DNA from: JBEIHX01 sp040381075
Lineage (GTDB): Bacteria > Pseudomonadota > Alphaproteobacteria > Caulobacterales > Aquidulcibacteraceae
Direction: 5' to 3'
NCBI GenBank assembly: GCA_040381075.1
Contig: JBEIHX010000037.1
Location: 1-31,133, forward strand
Length of the DNA: 31,133 nucleotides
Positions 7,121-14,772 of the stretch are shown one piece after another. Every line of letters begins with the position of its first letter. Positions within the stretch are counted from its first letter, which is position 1. The notes below the pieces were generated by a model that searched no databases, was not told the origin of the DNA, and saw only the letters and a program-made list of their open reading frames with translations. The position numbers were made by a program, and so were the translations under genes.

Positions 7121-8419
7121 CTACGGCCCCCCGGGGCTTTCGGCGGCCCCTCCAGCGGGAGACACCAACCGGTCCTGCTGGCGGGGGCGGACCGGTTCAG
7201 TGTTCTGCCGCCCCGATGCAGCAGGGGCGGGGGCGCCGGCATTCGTGGCGGCGCCATCCACCCCTGCAATCCCCAGCGCCGCCGCCAGGCGGTCATCGAT
7301 CAGGCCTCGTGGGGCAATCCCATTGCTCACTTCGAATGCGAGCACAGCGCGGCGCGTATCGTCCAACGGCACGCCGGGCGGGTCGCGAACAACAAATCCA
7401 AGCGTGGCGAGGCGCTCCTGGGTTCTTGCTGTGAGGGCGCGCCAGCGTCGGTCGAGGTTGCGGCCCTGCTCCGCAAACTGCCCCTCCGGAAATGCCCGCC
7501 GATAGGCAGCACTCGCGTCCAGTGCTGCAGAAGCGTCTTCGCTCGCCTCAACCGCGCGCCACATCGCTCTTTCAATCTGGGCGATGTCGCGCTCGATCGC
7601 CTTCGTGAGCGCCAGGAGCGCCGCGGCTTCGTCACGGCCTGCCCTTGCGGCATCCGCGCGGGCTGTGTTGCGCAGGCGCAAGAGCGCTGCGTGGTCGGAT
7701 TTGGGGGTGGCGGCCCATTGCGCCCGCAAATAGGCGGCGCCCCCATCGCGCACCCGGATCGGTGTCGGCTCAAGTGAGATTGGATCTGCTGGTGTGGGCG
7801 CCCTGGATGGAAGCTCACGAGCATCGCGCAAGGAGGAAAGGGGCGCAGCAACCCACAGTCTGAAAGTTTCCCAACCGACCATGGACAGCCCTGCCAGCCC
7901 ACCCAGGAGACCCGCCGCCAGGATCGCGCCCTTGCGCCAGGAATGGTCGGCAGGCTTCGCGGCTGGCCGCTGCGGCGCGCCGGCGTAGGCCTCGACAGCC
8001 CTCAGCAGCTCCGCGCGTCCCGTCGGCGTCGGCCCATCTCGCCACTGCGTCAGGTCAACCCTCTGCACCGCCGGGCGGGCCGGGCGTTTGCCAAGGCGGG
8101 CTCTCGTCGCCGACGCTTCCACCGCAAAGGCGATGGCCGGGGCATGATCCAGCGCCGCCAGCACCAGCTTGCCCGTCGCCATCGCAAGTTGCGCCTCGGC
8201 AATCACCCGGCCGTCGCTTGCGGCGGCATGCGACCAGCACACCACAACTGCCCTGGCAGCGGCGATGGCTTCCTCCGCTGTGCGCACCCGCGTCTGCGGA
8301 TCAAGGTGGGCCGCGGGCGTAAGCGTCCAGCCCGCCTCGCGCAGGACGTGCAGGATCGCGCCGACCTCGTCTGCGTCGTCGCGCGTGTAGGCGAGATAAA
8401 TGTCGCCTCTGCCCTGCAT
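7121..8419 (-). CDS. membrane-anchored TIR-domain protein with peptidoglycan-binding-like domain
   Basis: Residues 1-150 look like a TIR fold: DIYLAYTRDDADEVGAILHVLREAG (strand A, helix A), AVVVCWSHAAASDGRVIAEAQLAMATGK (strand D and following helix), then LVLAALD. Glu75 sits where TIR NADases place their catalytic Glu. A transmembrane helix follows at about 165-183 (AILAAGLLGGLAGLSMVGW), then a charged Ala-rich helical region (about 230-330). Residues 333-384 (ERLATLGFVVRDPPG, DTRRAVLAFEVSNGIAPRG) look like a PF01471-type peptidoglycan-binding module. The Pro-rich tail is disordered. This topology puts the TIR in the cytoplasm and the C-terminal half in the periplasm. The ATG has GGGGGA about seven bases upstream. 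It is a single gene, divergent from the metallophosphatase. An immune or signalling role is inference; NADase activity is untested. Confidence 0.75.
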   Translation of the reverse strand: MQGRGDIYLAYTRDDADEVGAILHVLREAGWTLTPAAHLDPQTRVRTAEEAIAAARAVVVCWSHAAASDGRVIAEAQLAMATGKLVLAALDHAPAIAFAVEASATRARLGKRPARPAVQRVDLTQWRDGPTPTGRAELLRAVEAYAGAPQRPAAKPADHSWRKGAILAAGLLGGLAGLSMVGWETFRLWVAAPLSSLRDARELPSRAPTPADPISLEPTPIRVRDGGAAYLRAQWAATPKSDHAALLRLRNTARADAARAGRDEAAALLALTKAIERDIAQIERAMWRAVEASEDASAALDASAAYRRAFPEGQFAEQGRNLDRRWRALTARTQERLATLGFVVRDPPGVPLDDTRRAVLAFEVSNGIAPRGLIDDRLAAALGIAGVDGAATNAGAPAPAASGRQNTEPVRPRQQDRLVSPAGGAAESPGGP

Positions 8420-8453
8420 GAAGTCCCCCGGGAATGATCGCCCTTTGTGGGGT

Positions 8454-8499
8454 ATGGCGTCTATCTATCTCTGGTTGCATATGCCGCGCCTGACGCCAT
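8454..8499. promoter_or_regulatory. inverted repeat in the divergent TIR/phosphatase promoter region
   Basis: ATGGCGTC (8454-8461) and GACGCCAT (8492-8499) are exact inverted copies 30 bp apart, in the 210-bp gap between the two divergent genes. They may be two half-sites of a regulator or chance. No clear -35/-10 pair was found. Confidence 0.25.
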
Positions 8500-8629
8500 C
8501 CTGCTGAGGCGCTTGCTGGCCGCGGCGTCAGTCTGCAAAGCAGCGCCCCCCGCTTTCCCTGTCGGGCTTTGATCCGTCGGCCTGCGGTCGCGGCGGTGCG
8601 CGCAGCGCTAGCGTCGCTATGATGTGCGC

Positions 8630-9427
8630 ATGTTTGCAAGACTGTTCGGCAAGAAGACCGCGCCCGAGGCGGAGCGCCCGCCGCCCTGCGGCGCGCCCGG
8701 CAAGCGGCTCTACGCGATCGGCGACGTGCATGGCCGGCTCGACCTGCTGGATGATCTCCTCGCGCAGATCGAAACCCACAGCCGGGATGTGGCGCCAGAA
8801 AACCGCTTTGTGGTTCTGCTTGGCGATCTGATTGATCGCGGACCCGACTCCCGGGGCGTGATCGAGCGTCTGCGCGGCAAGGCCCCGATTGATGCAAGGT
8901 TCGTGTTTGTAAAAGGCAATCACGAAGACCTGCTTGTGGAGGCGATGCGCGGCGATCCCTCCCGCCTGCCGGAATGGATGAGCTATGGCGGTCTGCAATG
9001 CGCGCAGAGTTATGGCGTCGAGGTCGGCGGCCTTGTCGCCGCCACCCCAGACCTCATCGCCCACGCCCTGGAATTGAGGATTCCCCCGGGCCATCTCGCC
9101 TTCATGGACAGCTTCATCGACAGCGTGCGCTTCGGCGACTACCTGCTCGTTCACGCCGGCGTGCGCCCCGGCGTCACGCTGGACGCCCAGGATCCCGCTG
9201 ACCTGCGCTGGATCCGCAAGGAATTCCTGGCGAGCCCGGCCTGGCACGGGGCGATGGTTGTCCACGGCCACTCGATCAGCGAGGAGGTCGAGGCCCTCTC
9301 CAACCGCATCGGCATCGACACCGGCGCCTACCGCTCCGGTAAGCTCACCGCGATGTGGGTGGACGGACCGGATCGCGGCTTTCTGACAAGCACGGGACCG
9401 GCCGCCGTCTGGCCGCCCGAAACGTGA
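8630..9427 (+). CDS. PPP-type metallophosphatase (serine/threonine phosphatase-like)
   Basis: This is a calcineurin-like phosphoesterase of the short bacterial PPP group (PrpE/PphA/ApaH-like), which uses two metal ions to hydrolyse phosphoproteins or dinucleoside polyphosphates. The family motifs are in order: GDVHGR (31-36), GDLIDRGPDS (65-74), GNHE (96-99), then VVHGH and a late HAGVRPG. The protein has 265 residues and no signal peptide or membrane segment, so it should be cytoplasmic. The ATG at 8630 is preferred over a GTG two codons earlier, though neither has a strong ribosome binding site. It is divergent from the TIR gene. The substrate cannot be told from sequence. Close relatives in alphaproteobacteria are simply annotated as serine/threonine phosphatases. 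Confidence 0.9.
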   Translation: MFARLFGKKTAPEAERPPPCGAPGKRLYAIGDVHGRLDLLDDLLAQIETHSRDVAPENRFVVLLGDLIDRGPDSRGVIERLRGKAPIDARFVFVKGNHEDLLVEAMRGDPSRLPEWMSYGGLQCAQSYGVEVGGLVAATPDLIAHALELRIPPGHLAFMDSFIDSVRFGDYLLVHAGVRPGVTLDAQDPADLRWIRKEFLASPAWHGAMVVHGHSISEEVEALSNRIGIDTGAYRSGKLTAMWVDGPDRGFLTSTGPAAVWPPET

Positions 9428-9780
9428 GAGATCAAAGGCCGGTCACGCGGCGTGCGCGGTCCCCACAAGGTGCGTCTTGAAACGGCGCTTGGGGCCTGCA
9501 TTTATCCAGCCTTCGCTGGGATCAGGCCTCGACCTGTCGGGGACCGCACCCAAGGTTTCCCGGCACTGCATCGCCCCTTGCTTTGGGCTGGAACGCATGG
9601 GTCAGACCGTGGCCGCTGACGCCGCAACCACGAGGATTTCTGGCGCGGTGACCGCCTGAGCGTGTCGCCGGATACAACGAAACCGGTACATCAAAACCGG
9701 TACATCAGGTTGTGTCTCAGCCGTCATGCTGGCATAGATAACCCCACGCAGGCTTTCGGAACATCCGGCTCGCCGAGTGT
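9428..9780. other. 353-bp gap without a gene, with a 14-bp tandem duplication
   Basis: No open frame with coding character is seen. The only structure is a perfect two-copy tandem repeat at 9680-9707, about 75 bp before the Abi-alpha gene. Confidence 0.6.
9680..9707. repeat. two tandem copies of a 14-bp unit
   Basis: AAACCGGTACATCA occurs twice with no spacer (9680-9693 and 9694-9707). It contains the palindrome ACCGGT. It could be an operator upstream of the DUF4393 gene, or a minor member of the tandem-repeat population seen across this window. Confidence 0.7.
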
Positions 9781-10611
9781 ATGAGGTTTGAACGCTCCAT
9801 GCCGGCAGATCAATCAGGCCCCCCGGAATTGCTGCGCGCCGCCCGCGCCGCCATGGGCGGCGCGGCGATCCAGGATGCCGATATCCCCATGGAGGCCATA
9901 GAGGTCCTGCGCGCCAACCGGCGTGCAGCCGGCGTGCGCGCCAGGCGCAGCGCGCGCGACTTCGTGGATCAGACCGCCGAGCGCGCCGCCGGCGCCGGGC
10001 TGAGCGCAGACGCGATTGGCGACGTCATCCGCACCGGCGTGATCGCCGCCCTGCGCCGGCGCGACGTGGCGGAAGAAGACCTCCGTGAACCGCGGGTCGA
10101 CATCTTCGCCGCCGCCGTCGCCGCCATGGCGTCCTCGATGCTGCGCACAGAATTCTGCAGCCTCATCGCCAGTTCGATGGACGCCCGGCGGGCGCGCCTG
10201 CTGCTGCCGGCTTACGTGGATCTGTTGCGTCAGCTGAGCCGGGACGAAGTCGAATTCCTGCGCGCCCTGCCGCCGCGCGGCCGCTTCACGCCGATCGCCG
10301 ACCTGGTGCGGCAGAGCAAGAGCGGACAGGTCGAGTTCTGCGTGCGCCATGTCCTGATCGCCGAGCTCGCCGGCGTCTGTGAGACGCGCGACAACGTGGC
10401 GCAATATGTCGACAATCTGCTGCGGCTTGGTCTGGTTGTGCGCCCGCCGGGCCTCGAAGCGGATGAAGCGCCCTATCTTGCGATCTCCAAGCGACCGTTC
10501 CTGCGGCCGCTGGTGGCCGCCAGGCCGAAGTCCGGCGGCTTTTCGATGGATCGCGGCGTCATCGGCTTCACTGACCTCGGCGCGATGTTTCTTGCGGCGT
10601 GCCTTGATTAG
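9781..10611 (+). CDS. Abi-alpha / DUF4393 domain protein
   Basis: The central part (about residues 105-165) has the DUF4393 pattern: MLRTEFCSLIASSMDARRA, then LPAYVDLLRQLSRDEVEFLRAL. This corresponds to the family's helix with LLASSMD followed by HPxFVxIIxQLxxxEAxIL. The C-terminal half has YVDNLLRLGLV and ends with a short segment near FTDLGAMFLAACLD, also as in this family. The length is 276 residues, or 270 if the ATG at 9799 is used. No signal peptide is seen. Pfam names the family Abi_alpha after an abortive-infection link, but the mechanism is not known. It stands alone, convergent with the glycosylphosphotransferase and 353 bp after the phosphatase. A phage-defence role is inferred from the family name and from the TIR neighbour. 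Confidence 0.75.
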   Translation: MRFERSMPADQSGPPELLRAARAAMGGAAIQDADIPMEAIEVLRANRRAAGVRARRSARDFVDQTAERAAGAGLSADAIGDVIRTGVIAALRRRDVAEEDLREPRVDIFAAAVAAMASSMLRTEFCSLIASSMDARRARLLLPAYVDLLRQLSRDEVEFLRALPPRGRFTPIADLVRQSKSGQVEFCVRHVLIAELAGVCETRDNVAQYVDNLLRLGLVVRPPGLEADEAPYLAISKRPFLRPLVAARPKSGGFSMDRGVIGFTDLGAMFLAACLD

Positions 10612-10743
10612 GCTGTGGCCCGCTGGGCTGTGACGCACGCAGCAGTGAGGCGGCAAACACCGCCAAAACCCGGTTGGCCAATATCCCGTCTGCCAAGACC
10701 GTGCCGGTGCAAACCCAGGCGCCCCGACACCCAGGCTGCCCCA

Positions 10744-10801
10744 CATCCACCCTGGTCCTCATCCACTCTGGTCCTCATACACTCTGGCCGCCATTCACCC
10801 A
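10744..10801. repeat. 16-bp tandem repeat, about 3.5 copies
   Basis: CATCCACCCTGGTCCT, CATCCACTCTGGTCCT and CATACACTCTGGCCGC follow each other without spacing, then a partial CATTCACCCA. It lies between the convergent ends of the DUF4393 gene (10611) and the glycosylphosphotransferase (10850). Confidence 0.85.
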
Positions 10802-10849
10802 GAGGCGGGAGCCCCGTGCGCCTGCCCGCCAGAGCGGGGAGGGGACGGG

Positions 10850-12181
10850 TCAGCGCGCGCCGTGCCCCGTCAGGATGACCCGCGCGGTGCGCAGCAGGAC
10901 GAGCATGTCGAGCCACACAGAGAAGTGCTTCACGTAGAAGAAGTCGTATTGCAGCTTGCGGTCCGCGTCTTCCACGCCCACGACATGGCCCTGGTTGACC
11001 TGCGCCCAGCCGGTAAGGCCGGGGCGCACCACGTGGCGGTAGCGGTAGAACGGGATTTTGGACTCATACCAGCGCGAGAGTTCGAGCGCCTCGGGGCGCG
11101 GGCCAATCCAGCTCATCTCGCCCTTGAGGATGTTGACGATCTGGGGCAGCTCGTCAATTCTCAGCCGACGGATGATGGCGCCGATGCGCGTGATGCGGTG
11201 CGTTTCGTGCTTGCGCAGGTCTCCGTCCGCAGCGCCCAGTTTCGGGTCGGTGAGCTGTCGCATGGAGCGAAACTTCCACATGGTGAAGGTTTCGCCGCGA
11301 TAGCCCATGCGCACCTGCCTGAAAATCGCAGGGCCGGGGCTCTCAAGCCTGATCGCCAGCGCCGTCAAGGCCAGCAGCGGCCACAGAAACGCCAGCGCGA
11401 GGGCCGCCAGCATCACGTCGACATAGCGCTTTGCCGACCCGTAGATCAGGCCAGGCGACAGCGAGCCGAAGGTGTTTTCAGACAGATGCTGGATCTGCAC
11501 CCGCCCGGAAAGGGATTCCAGCACGTGACGGGCGTTGTAGACCTGTCGCCCCGACAGCACGCAGTCGGCGACGAAGCGGTCCCAGTCGTCGGGCAGGTCG
11601 ATGCTCAGATCAGCCACCACGGGGCTCATGTCGCCGCGCCCGTCCGGCGTCTCCAGCACCCGCCACGACACCAGGGAAATCTCCTTCAGCTTGGCTGTGT
11701 CGCCCAGCGGGATCAGCGACAGCACCGGGCGCTGGGCGCGCCGCGCGAGCTGAAAGATCAGGGAAAAAAACCCGACCGTGAGCAGGAAGCTCGCCAGGAA
11801 CTGATAGCGGCTGTACTCGAGGCGCAGCATGAAGAACACTGCGATGGTCATTGCGTAGGCAATGAGAAATGCCGGGACCACATAGCTCGTCGCGCGGATG
11901 CCCGGAAACACCGTCAGCTTGCGAAAGATGAGATAGCCAACAACAACCGCGATCGCCGTGCCGGTGATCGAATTGTCATAGTTCGCCGCACCGTCCGGCC
12001 AGAATTCAAAGCCCCAGCGCGTCAGCGCCGGCAGCAGCACCCCGACCAGAAGCCCGCCGGCGAGCTGAAAGCGGATCCGCCCGAATTGCCTGTAAATCCA
12101 ACGCACCAGCCCCCACGACGTCTCGTTGGGCCCGGCCGTCCGCGCGGCAAGCTCTGCTGACACCAGTTCATTCAGTCCCAC
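10850..12181 (-). CDS. exopolysaccharide polyprenyl glycosylphosphotransferase
   Basis: This membrane enzyme would transfer a sugar-1-phosphate from a nucleotide sugar to undecaprenyl phosphate, starting repeat-unit assembly for an exopolysaccharide. The N-terminal half has about four hydrophobic segments (for example LAGGLLVGVLLPALTRW, AYAMTIAVFFML, FLASFLLTVGFFSLIF) and a soluble linker. The C-terminal bacterial sugar transferase domain begins with a membrane segment near ALALAFLWPLLALTALAI. It then shows RLESPGPAIFRQVRMGYRG, MWKFRSM, RIDELPQIVNILKGEMSWIG with PRPE, and RPGLTGWAQV, all family signatures. The length of 443 residues fits the WbaP/WcaJ type. The start is a GTG at 12181 with a weak upstream GGGG. 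It is downstream of the NusG-like gene in the same direction, across a 314-bp gap. Confidence 0.95.
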   Translation of the reverse strand: MGLNELVSAELAARTAGPNETSWGLVRWIYRQFGRIRFQLAGGLLVGVLLPALTRWGFEFWPDGAANYDNSITGTAIAVVVGYLIFRKLTVFPGIRATSYVVPAFLIAYAMTIAVFFMLRLEYSRYQFLASFLLTVGFFSLIFQLARRAQRPVLSLIPLGDTAKLKEISLVSWRVLETPDGRGDMSPVVADLSIDLPDDWDRFVADCVLSGRQVYNARHVLESLSGRVQIQHLSENTFGSLSPGLIYGSAKRYVDVMLAALALAFLWPLLALTALAIRLESPGPAIFRQVRMGYRGETFTMWKFRSMRQLTDPKLGAADGDLRKHETHRITRIGAIIRRLRIDELPQIVNILKGEMSWIGPRPEALELSRWYESKIPFYRYRHVVRPGLTGWAQVNQGHVVGVEDADRKLQYDFFYVKHFSVWLDMLVLLRTARVILTGHGAR

Positions 12182-12495
12182 AGCGGTGTAACCCCGTCGT
12201 CTCCCAGACCCGTCCAGACTGCGGTCTGCGCGTGCCTGCCGCCTCTCTCGATCTGCCTACGCCAACTCGACGCTCACCTCCGCCTGACGCCGTACGACTG
12301 CCTGTGCCCTGCGCCCGGTCATCAATCACAGGCCCGCGCCAATGGAAAGCCGGCGCCAATGGAAAGCCGGCGCCAAATACCGGCCGCGGCGCCTCCCGGA
12401 CCGAAACTCCCTCGCAACCTCACCCTGTCGCGCGCCTGTTTCCCCGCCATGCGCTGTCCCTGGTCACGGCTGTCGCCGCCGCGGACGGGCCGATC
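12182..12495. other. 314-bp leader-like gap between NusG-like and glycosylphosphotransferase genes
   Basis: No gene is seen. The gap holds a 17-bp tandem repeat (12336-12376) and a small hairpin CAGAC-TGCG-GTCTG at 12215-12228, about 35 bases upstream of the glycosylphosphotransferase start on the minus strand. If both genes share a transcript, this is where a specialised NusG could be recruited. No match to the enteric ops element was seen. Confidence 0.5.
12336..12376. repeat. 17-bp tandem repeat, 2.4 copies
   Basis: GCGCCAATGGAAAGCCG is present twice exactly (12336-12352, 12353-12369) and begins a third time (GCGCCAA). It lies in the gap upstream of the glycosylphosphotransferase. Confidence 0.85.
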
Positions 12496-13062
12496 CTACG
12501 CGTCCTTGGTTGCGATGATCGCCCCGCGGGCGAGTGAGACCCGCACCTCACGCGCCAGAAACGACAGCAGCACTGTCACCCGGTCGCACGGCTCCAACCG
12601 CTCGAATGTGCCGATCGCCTGGTCGAACGGCCCGCCCAGGACCCGCACCTGGTCGCCCGGCGCCAGCGGATCGGCGAACCCGATGACCCCGTCCGGTCCG
12701 GTGCGCGCCATGATCTGCTCGACAAACCCTTCCGGCGCCGGCGAGGGTTGATCGCCAAACTGAACGAGGCGCATCACCCCAATCGTGGAATTCACCGACA
12801 GCCACCGGTCGCGCCCCAGATTGAGCTTGACGAACAGATAGCTCGGAAAGAACGGCCGGGGCCCGGACGGCGCCGTGCGCGATTTCTTGATGGGCGCAGG
12901 TCCGAGCGGCAGAAACGACGCAAACCCCTGCCGCTCCAGATGCAGTTTGGCGAGAGCCTCCTTGCGCGGTTGGGCGCGCACGGCAAACCACCGGTCGGTT
13001 CGGTCAGCCGATCCTCCCGGTCCGCCAAGACCGGCTTTGGACGCATCAAAAGGCATCTTCAT
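12496..13062 (-). CDS. NusG-family specialised transcription antiterminator
   Basis: The protein (188 residues) has an NGN domain: WFAVRAQPRKEALAKLHLER, then FFPSYLFVKLNLGRDRW and NSTIGVMRLVQFG. A KOW domain follows (APGDQVRVLGGPFDQAIGTFERLEP, then VTVLLSFLAREVRVSLA). This is the RfaH/LoaP/UpxY type of NusG paralogue, which rides RNA polymerase and lets it read through long polysaccharide operons. It is distinct from housekeeping NusG because it sits alone beside exopolysaccharide genes and has a variable N-terminal extension. The ATG at 13062, or the one two codons later, follows GGGGG. The glycosylphosphotransferase downstream is the likely target, perhaps with more genes outside the window. 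Confidence 0.92.
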   Translation of the reverse strand: MKMPFDASKAGLGGPGGSADRTDRWFAVRAQPRKEALAKLHLERQGFASFLPLGPAPIKKSRTAPSGPRPFFPSYLFVKLNLGRDRWLSVNSTIGVMRLVQFGDQPSPAPEGFVEQIMARTGPDGVIGFADPLAPGDQVRVLGGPFDQAIGTFERLEPCDRVTVLLSFLAREVRVSLARGAIIATKDA

Positions 13063-13610
13063 CCCCCGTAGGAGCGTTTAGTATCAGAAACACGATCGCA
13101 CAACCCGAGGTGTACTCTGACGCGAGTACCTGCAAAGACGCCCACCCCAAACAGAGCCAGGCCCCTATACAGCGAGGCGGCGGCGTCTTGGCAAGTGTTT
13201 TGCTGCAGCCGCCCATCGGGCGGGCCGGTGTTGCTGCGCCTTTGCCCATGCGCGACCAGGCTCGGCTCGCCTGCCATCGGCGCCACACGCCCGTCAGATG
13301 ACAACATCCGTCTCCAGGACGGGTCGTCCCGCTGCTGGCGCCCCTGCGCCAAGGAAGCGACACCGGGCAGGACTTTGACCTGGGCCTTGCCGTTCTCGGC
13401 TCTGATCTCCACGCATGACGCGCCAGCGGTTGCGACCATGGGCGCGGTCCATGGGGGCGGCGCGTCTCATCCGCCAGCGTCTTCAGCGTGCGTGCTGGTG
13501 GCGGGACTGGGGTTGCGGCCAAATCGCGCAGGGAATTTGCGCACAGAGCCATGCTGCGGGCGCGCGGCGCGGGGACGGCCCTGGCGCACGCATCCCGGCG
13601 ATCGCCGCAC
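13063..13610. other. 548-bp gap upstream of the NusG-like gene
   Basis: No frame here looks coding: those that are open lack motifs, start signals and the expected codon bias. It should hold the NusG-like gene's promoter and leader. An inverted repeat sits at 13112-13129. Confidence 0.5.
13112..13129. promoter_or_regulatory. inverted repeat upstream of NusG-like gene
   Basis: GTACTC-TGACGC-GAGTAC is a perfect 6-bp inverted repeat with a 6-bp spacer, about 50 bp upstream of the NusG-like start. The outer bases AGGT and CCTGC partly extend it. It is a plausible operator for control of the exopolysaccharide genes. No regulator can be assigned. Confidence 0.35.
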
Positions 13611-13988
13611 TCAGGGGCGTGTGGCTGCGCGCCTGCGGGCCTGACGCCACGTCATGAGGATCATGGCGCCCAGCAGCGCCCCCGCCAGTACGCCCGCCAG
13701 ATTGGCAAGACCGTCCAGCATCTCGACCTGGCGTCCGGCCTCGCACACGCCCTGGCCGAGTTCGACGACAGCGCTGAACACACCGACGCCCGCCGCCACC
13801 CGCCACAGCGGCGCCCGAGGATGCCCGAGGCGGGCCAGGAGCGTCAGTCCGGCATAGACAGCGGCGTGCCACGCCTTGTCCGGCAGCAGCAGGACAACGT
13901 CTGGCAGGTCCGTCGTGCGCATCCACATGCCGGCCGCCGCCAGACAGGCGGCGACATAGAACATCACCCGCAGGATCCAGATCATCAT
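13611..13988 (-). CDS. VanZ-like membrane protein
   Basis: A small integral membrane protein of 125 residues. The hydrophobic segments are FYVAACLAAAGMW, AAVYAGLTLLARLG, VAAGVGVFSAVVELGQG and LAGVLAGALLGAMILM, consistent with four helices. VanZ-family signatures are present: PDKAWHAAVYAGL (conserved Asp-Lys and His), VVELGQ, and the later EMLDGLANLAGVLAG (Asp and Asn of the family's D-xxAN-xxG motif). The start is the first of two adjacent ATGs with a weak ribosome binding site. The function of most VanZ-like proteins is unknown. They are often found in polysaccharide clusters, as here, upstream of and in line with the NusG-like gene but separated by 548 bp. Confidence 0.85.
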   Translation of the reverse strand: MMIWILRVMFYVAACLAAAGMWMRTTDLPDVVLLLPDKAWHAAVYAGLTLLARLGHPRAPLWRVAAGVGVFSAVVELGQGVCEAGRQVEMLDGLANLAGVLAGALLGAMILMTWRQARRRAATRP

Positions 13989-14772
13989 GGCGCCGCGCCC
14001 ACTGCCCCGCCGCCGGTCGGATCCCGGCCGCGCTCTGCTCTGAGGACTTCATGGCTTTCCTATGAACGTATCGACGTCGACATGCGAGCGGCGGGGGCAA
14101 TGGAAACACCTTGGAGTTGTGAGCGTGCTTGGGCTCCAATGATGGTTCACGGGTCTCAGGGCGCAGGGCGACTGGCGGATCAAAGGCGCGCCAACGCCGC
14201 GGTGTGTGGCCGAGCAGCCGCAGTTACGGCGACGTCAGGGCGCCCCTGGCGGCAGAGGGGCGGGGGGGCGCCGACGGGCGGTGTGACGGTCCGGCACGTT
14301 TCCTTCTGCGCCCCAGGGGGCTCTGGGGGCGGGGATGACGGTCATGTCGGCCAGCGTGCGCGCCGCCCTGACGCCCCCAAAGCGCGCGTCCGCAGGTGCA
14401 GCGGACCCGCCCTGCGCCGCGGATCGCATGACGTGACTGCAGCGCGCGGTAAGGCCGGCGCGGCCGCCGATGCAGACCGCCACAGTCTCTCTGGCGCCCG
14501 ACCGCCCCTGTGCGGCGGACCTTCGCCAAAGGCGGAGATGGGGCGGCGCCGGGAACAGCACAGTCGATCGCGCAGCATTGGGCCGCCGCCACTCGCCTCC
14601 GCCATCGCCCGGGGGGATCGTTGCCTGACGTGGCGGCCGGCGCAGACGCTTGCGCCAGGCGGGGCTGATGTCAGAATCACCAGGCGCACAGCCCCGTTGC
14701 ATGCTGCGCCCGAAGGACCGCAGGATGCACCGCAGGATCCGCGTCATGGACGAATTCACAGGAGCGCCTTCC
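13989..14772. other. 784-bp gap without a recognisable gene
   Basis: Very G/C-rich sequence with overlapping open frames on both strands, none having a recognisable domain. Codon position bias is not that of the neighbouring genes. The last bases before 14773 (AGGAG at about 14760) belong to the next gene's ribosome binding site. Confidence 0.5.

Noticed and set aside
10862..12160. 432-codon frame antisense to the glycosylphosphotransferase
   Set aside because: Composition typical of an antisense shadow (His/Gln/Arg-rich). The minus-strand protein has all family signatures.
13046..13552. Minus-strand open frames upstream of the NusG-like gene
   Set aside because: No recognisable domain, start signal or normal codon bias. 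Better seen as the promoter and leader region.
13989..14772. Several overlapping open frames on both strands
   Set aside because: None has motifs, a ribosome binding site or the codon bias of the neighbouring genes.
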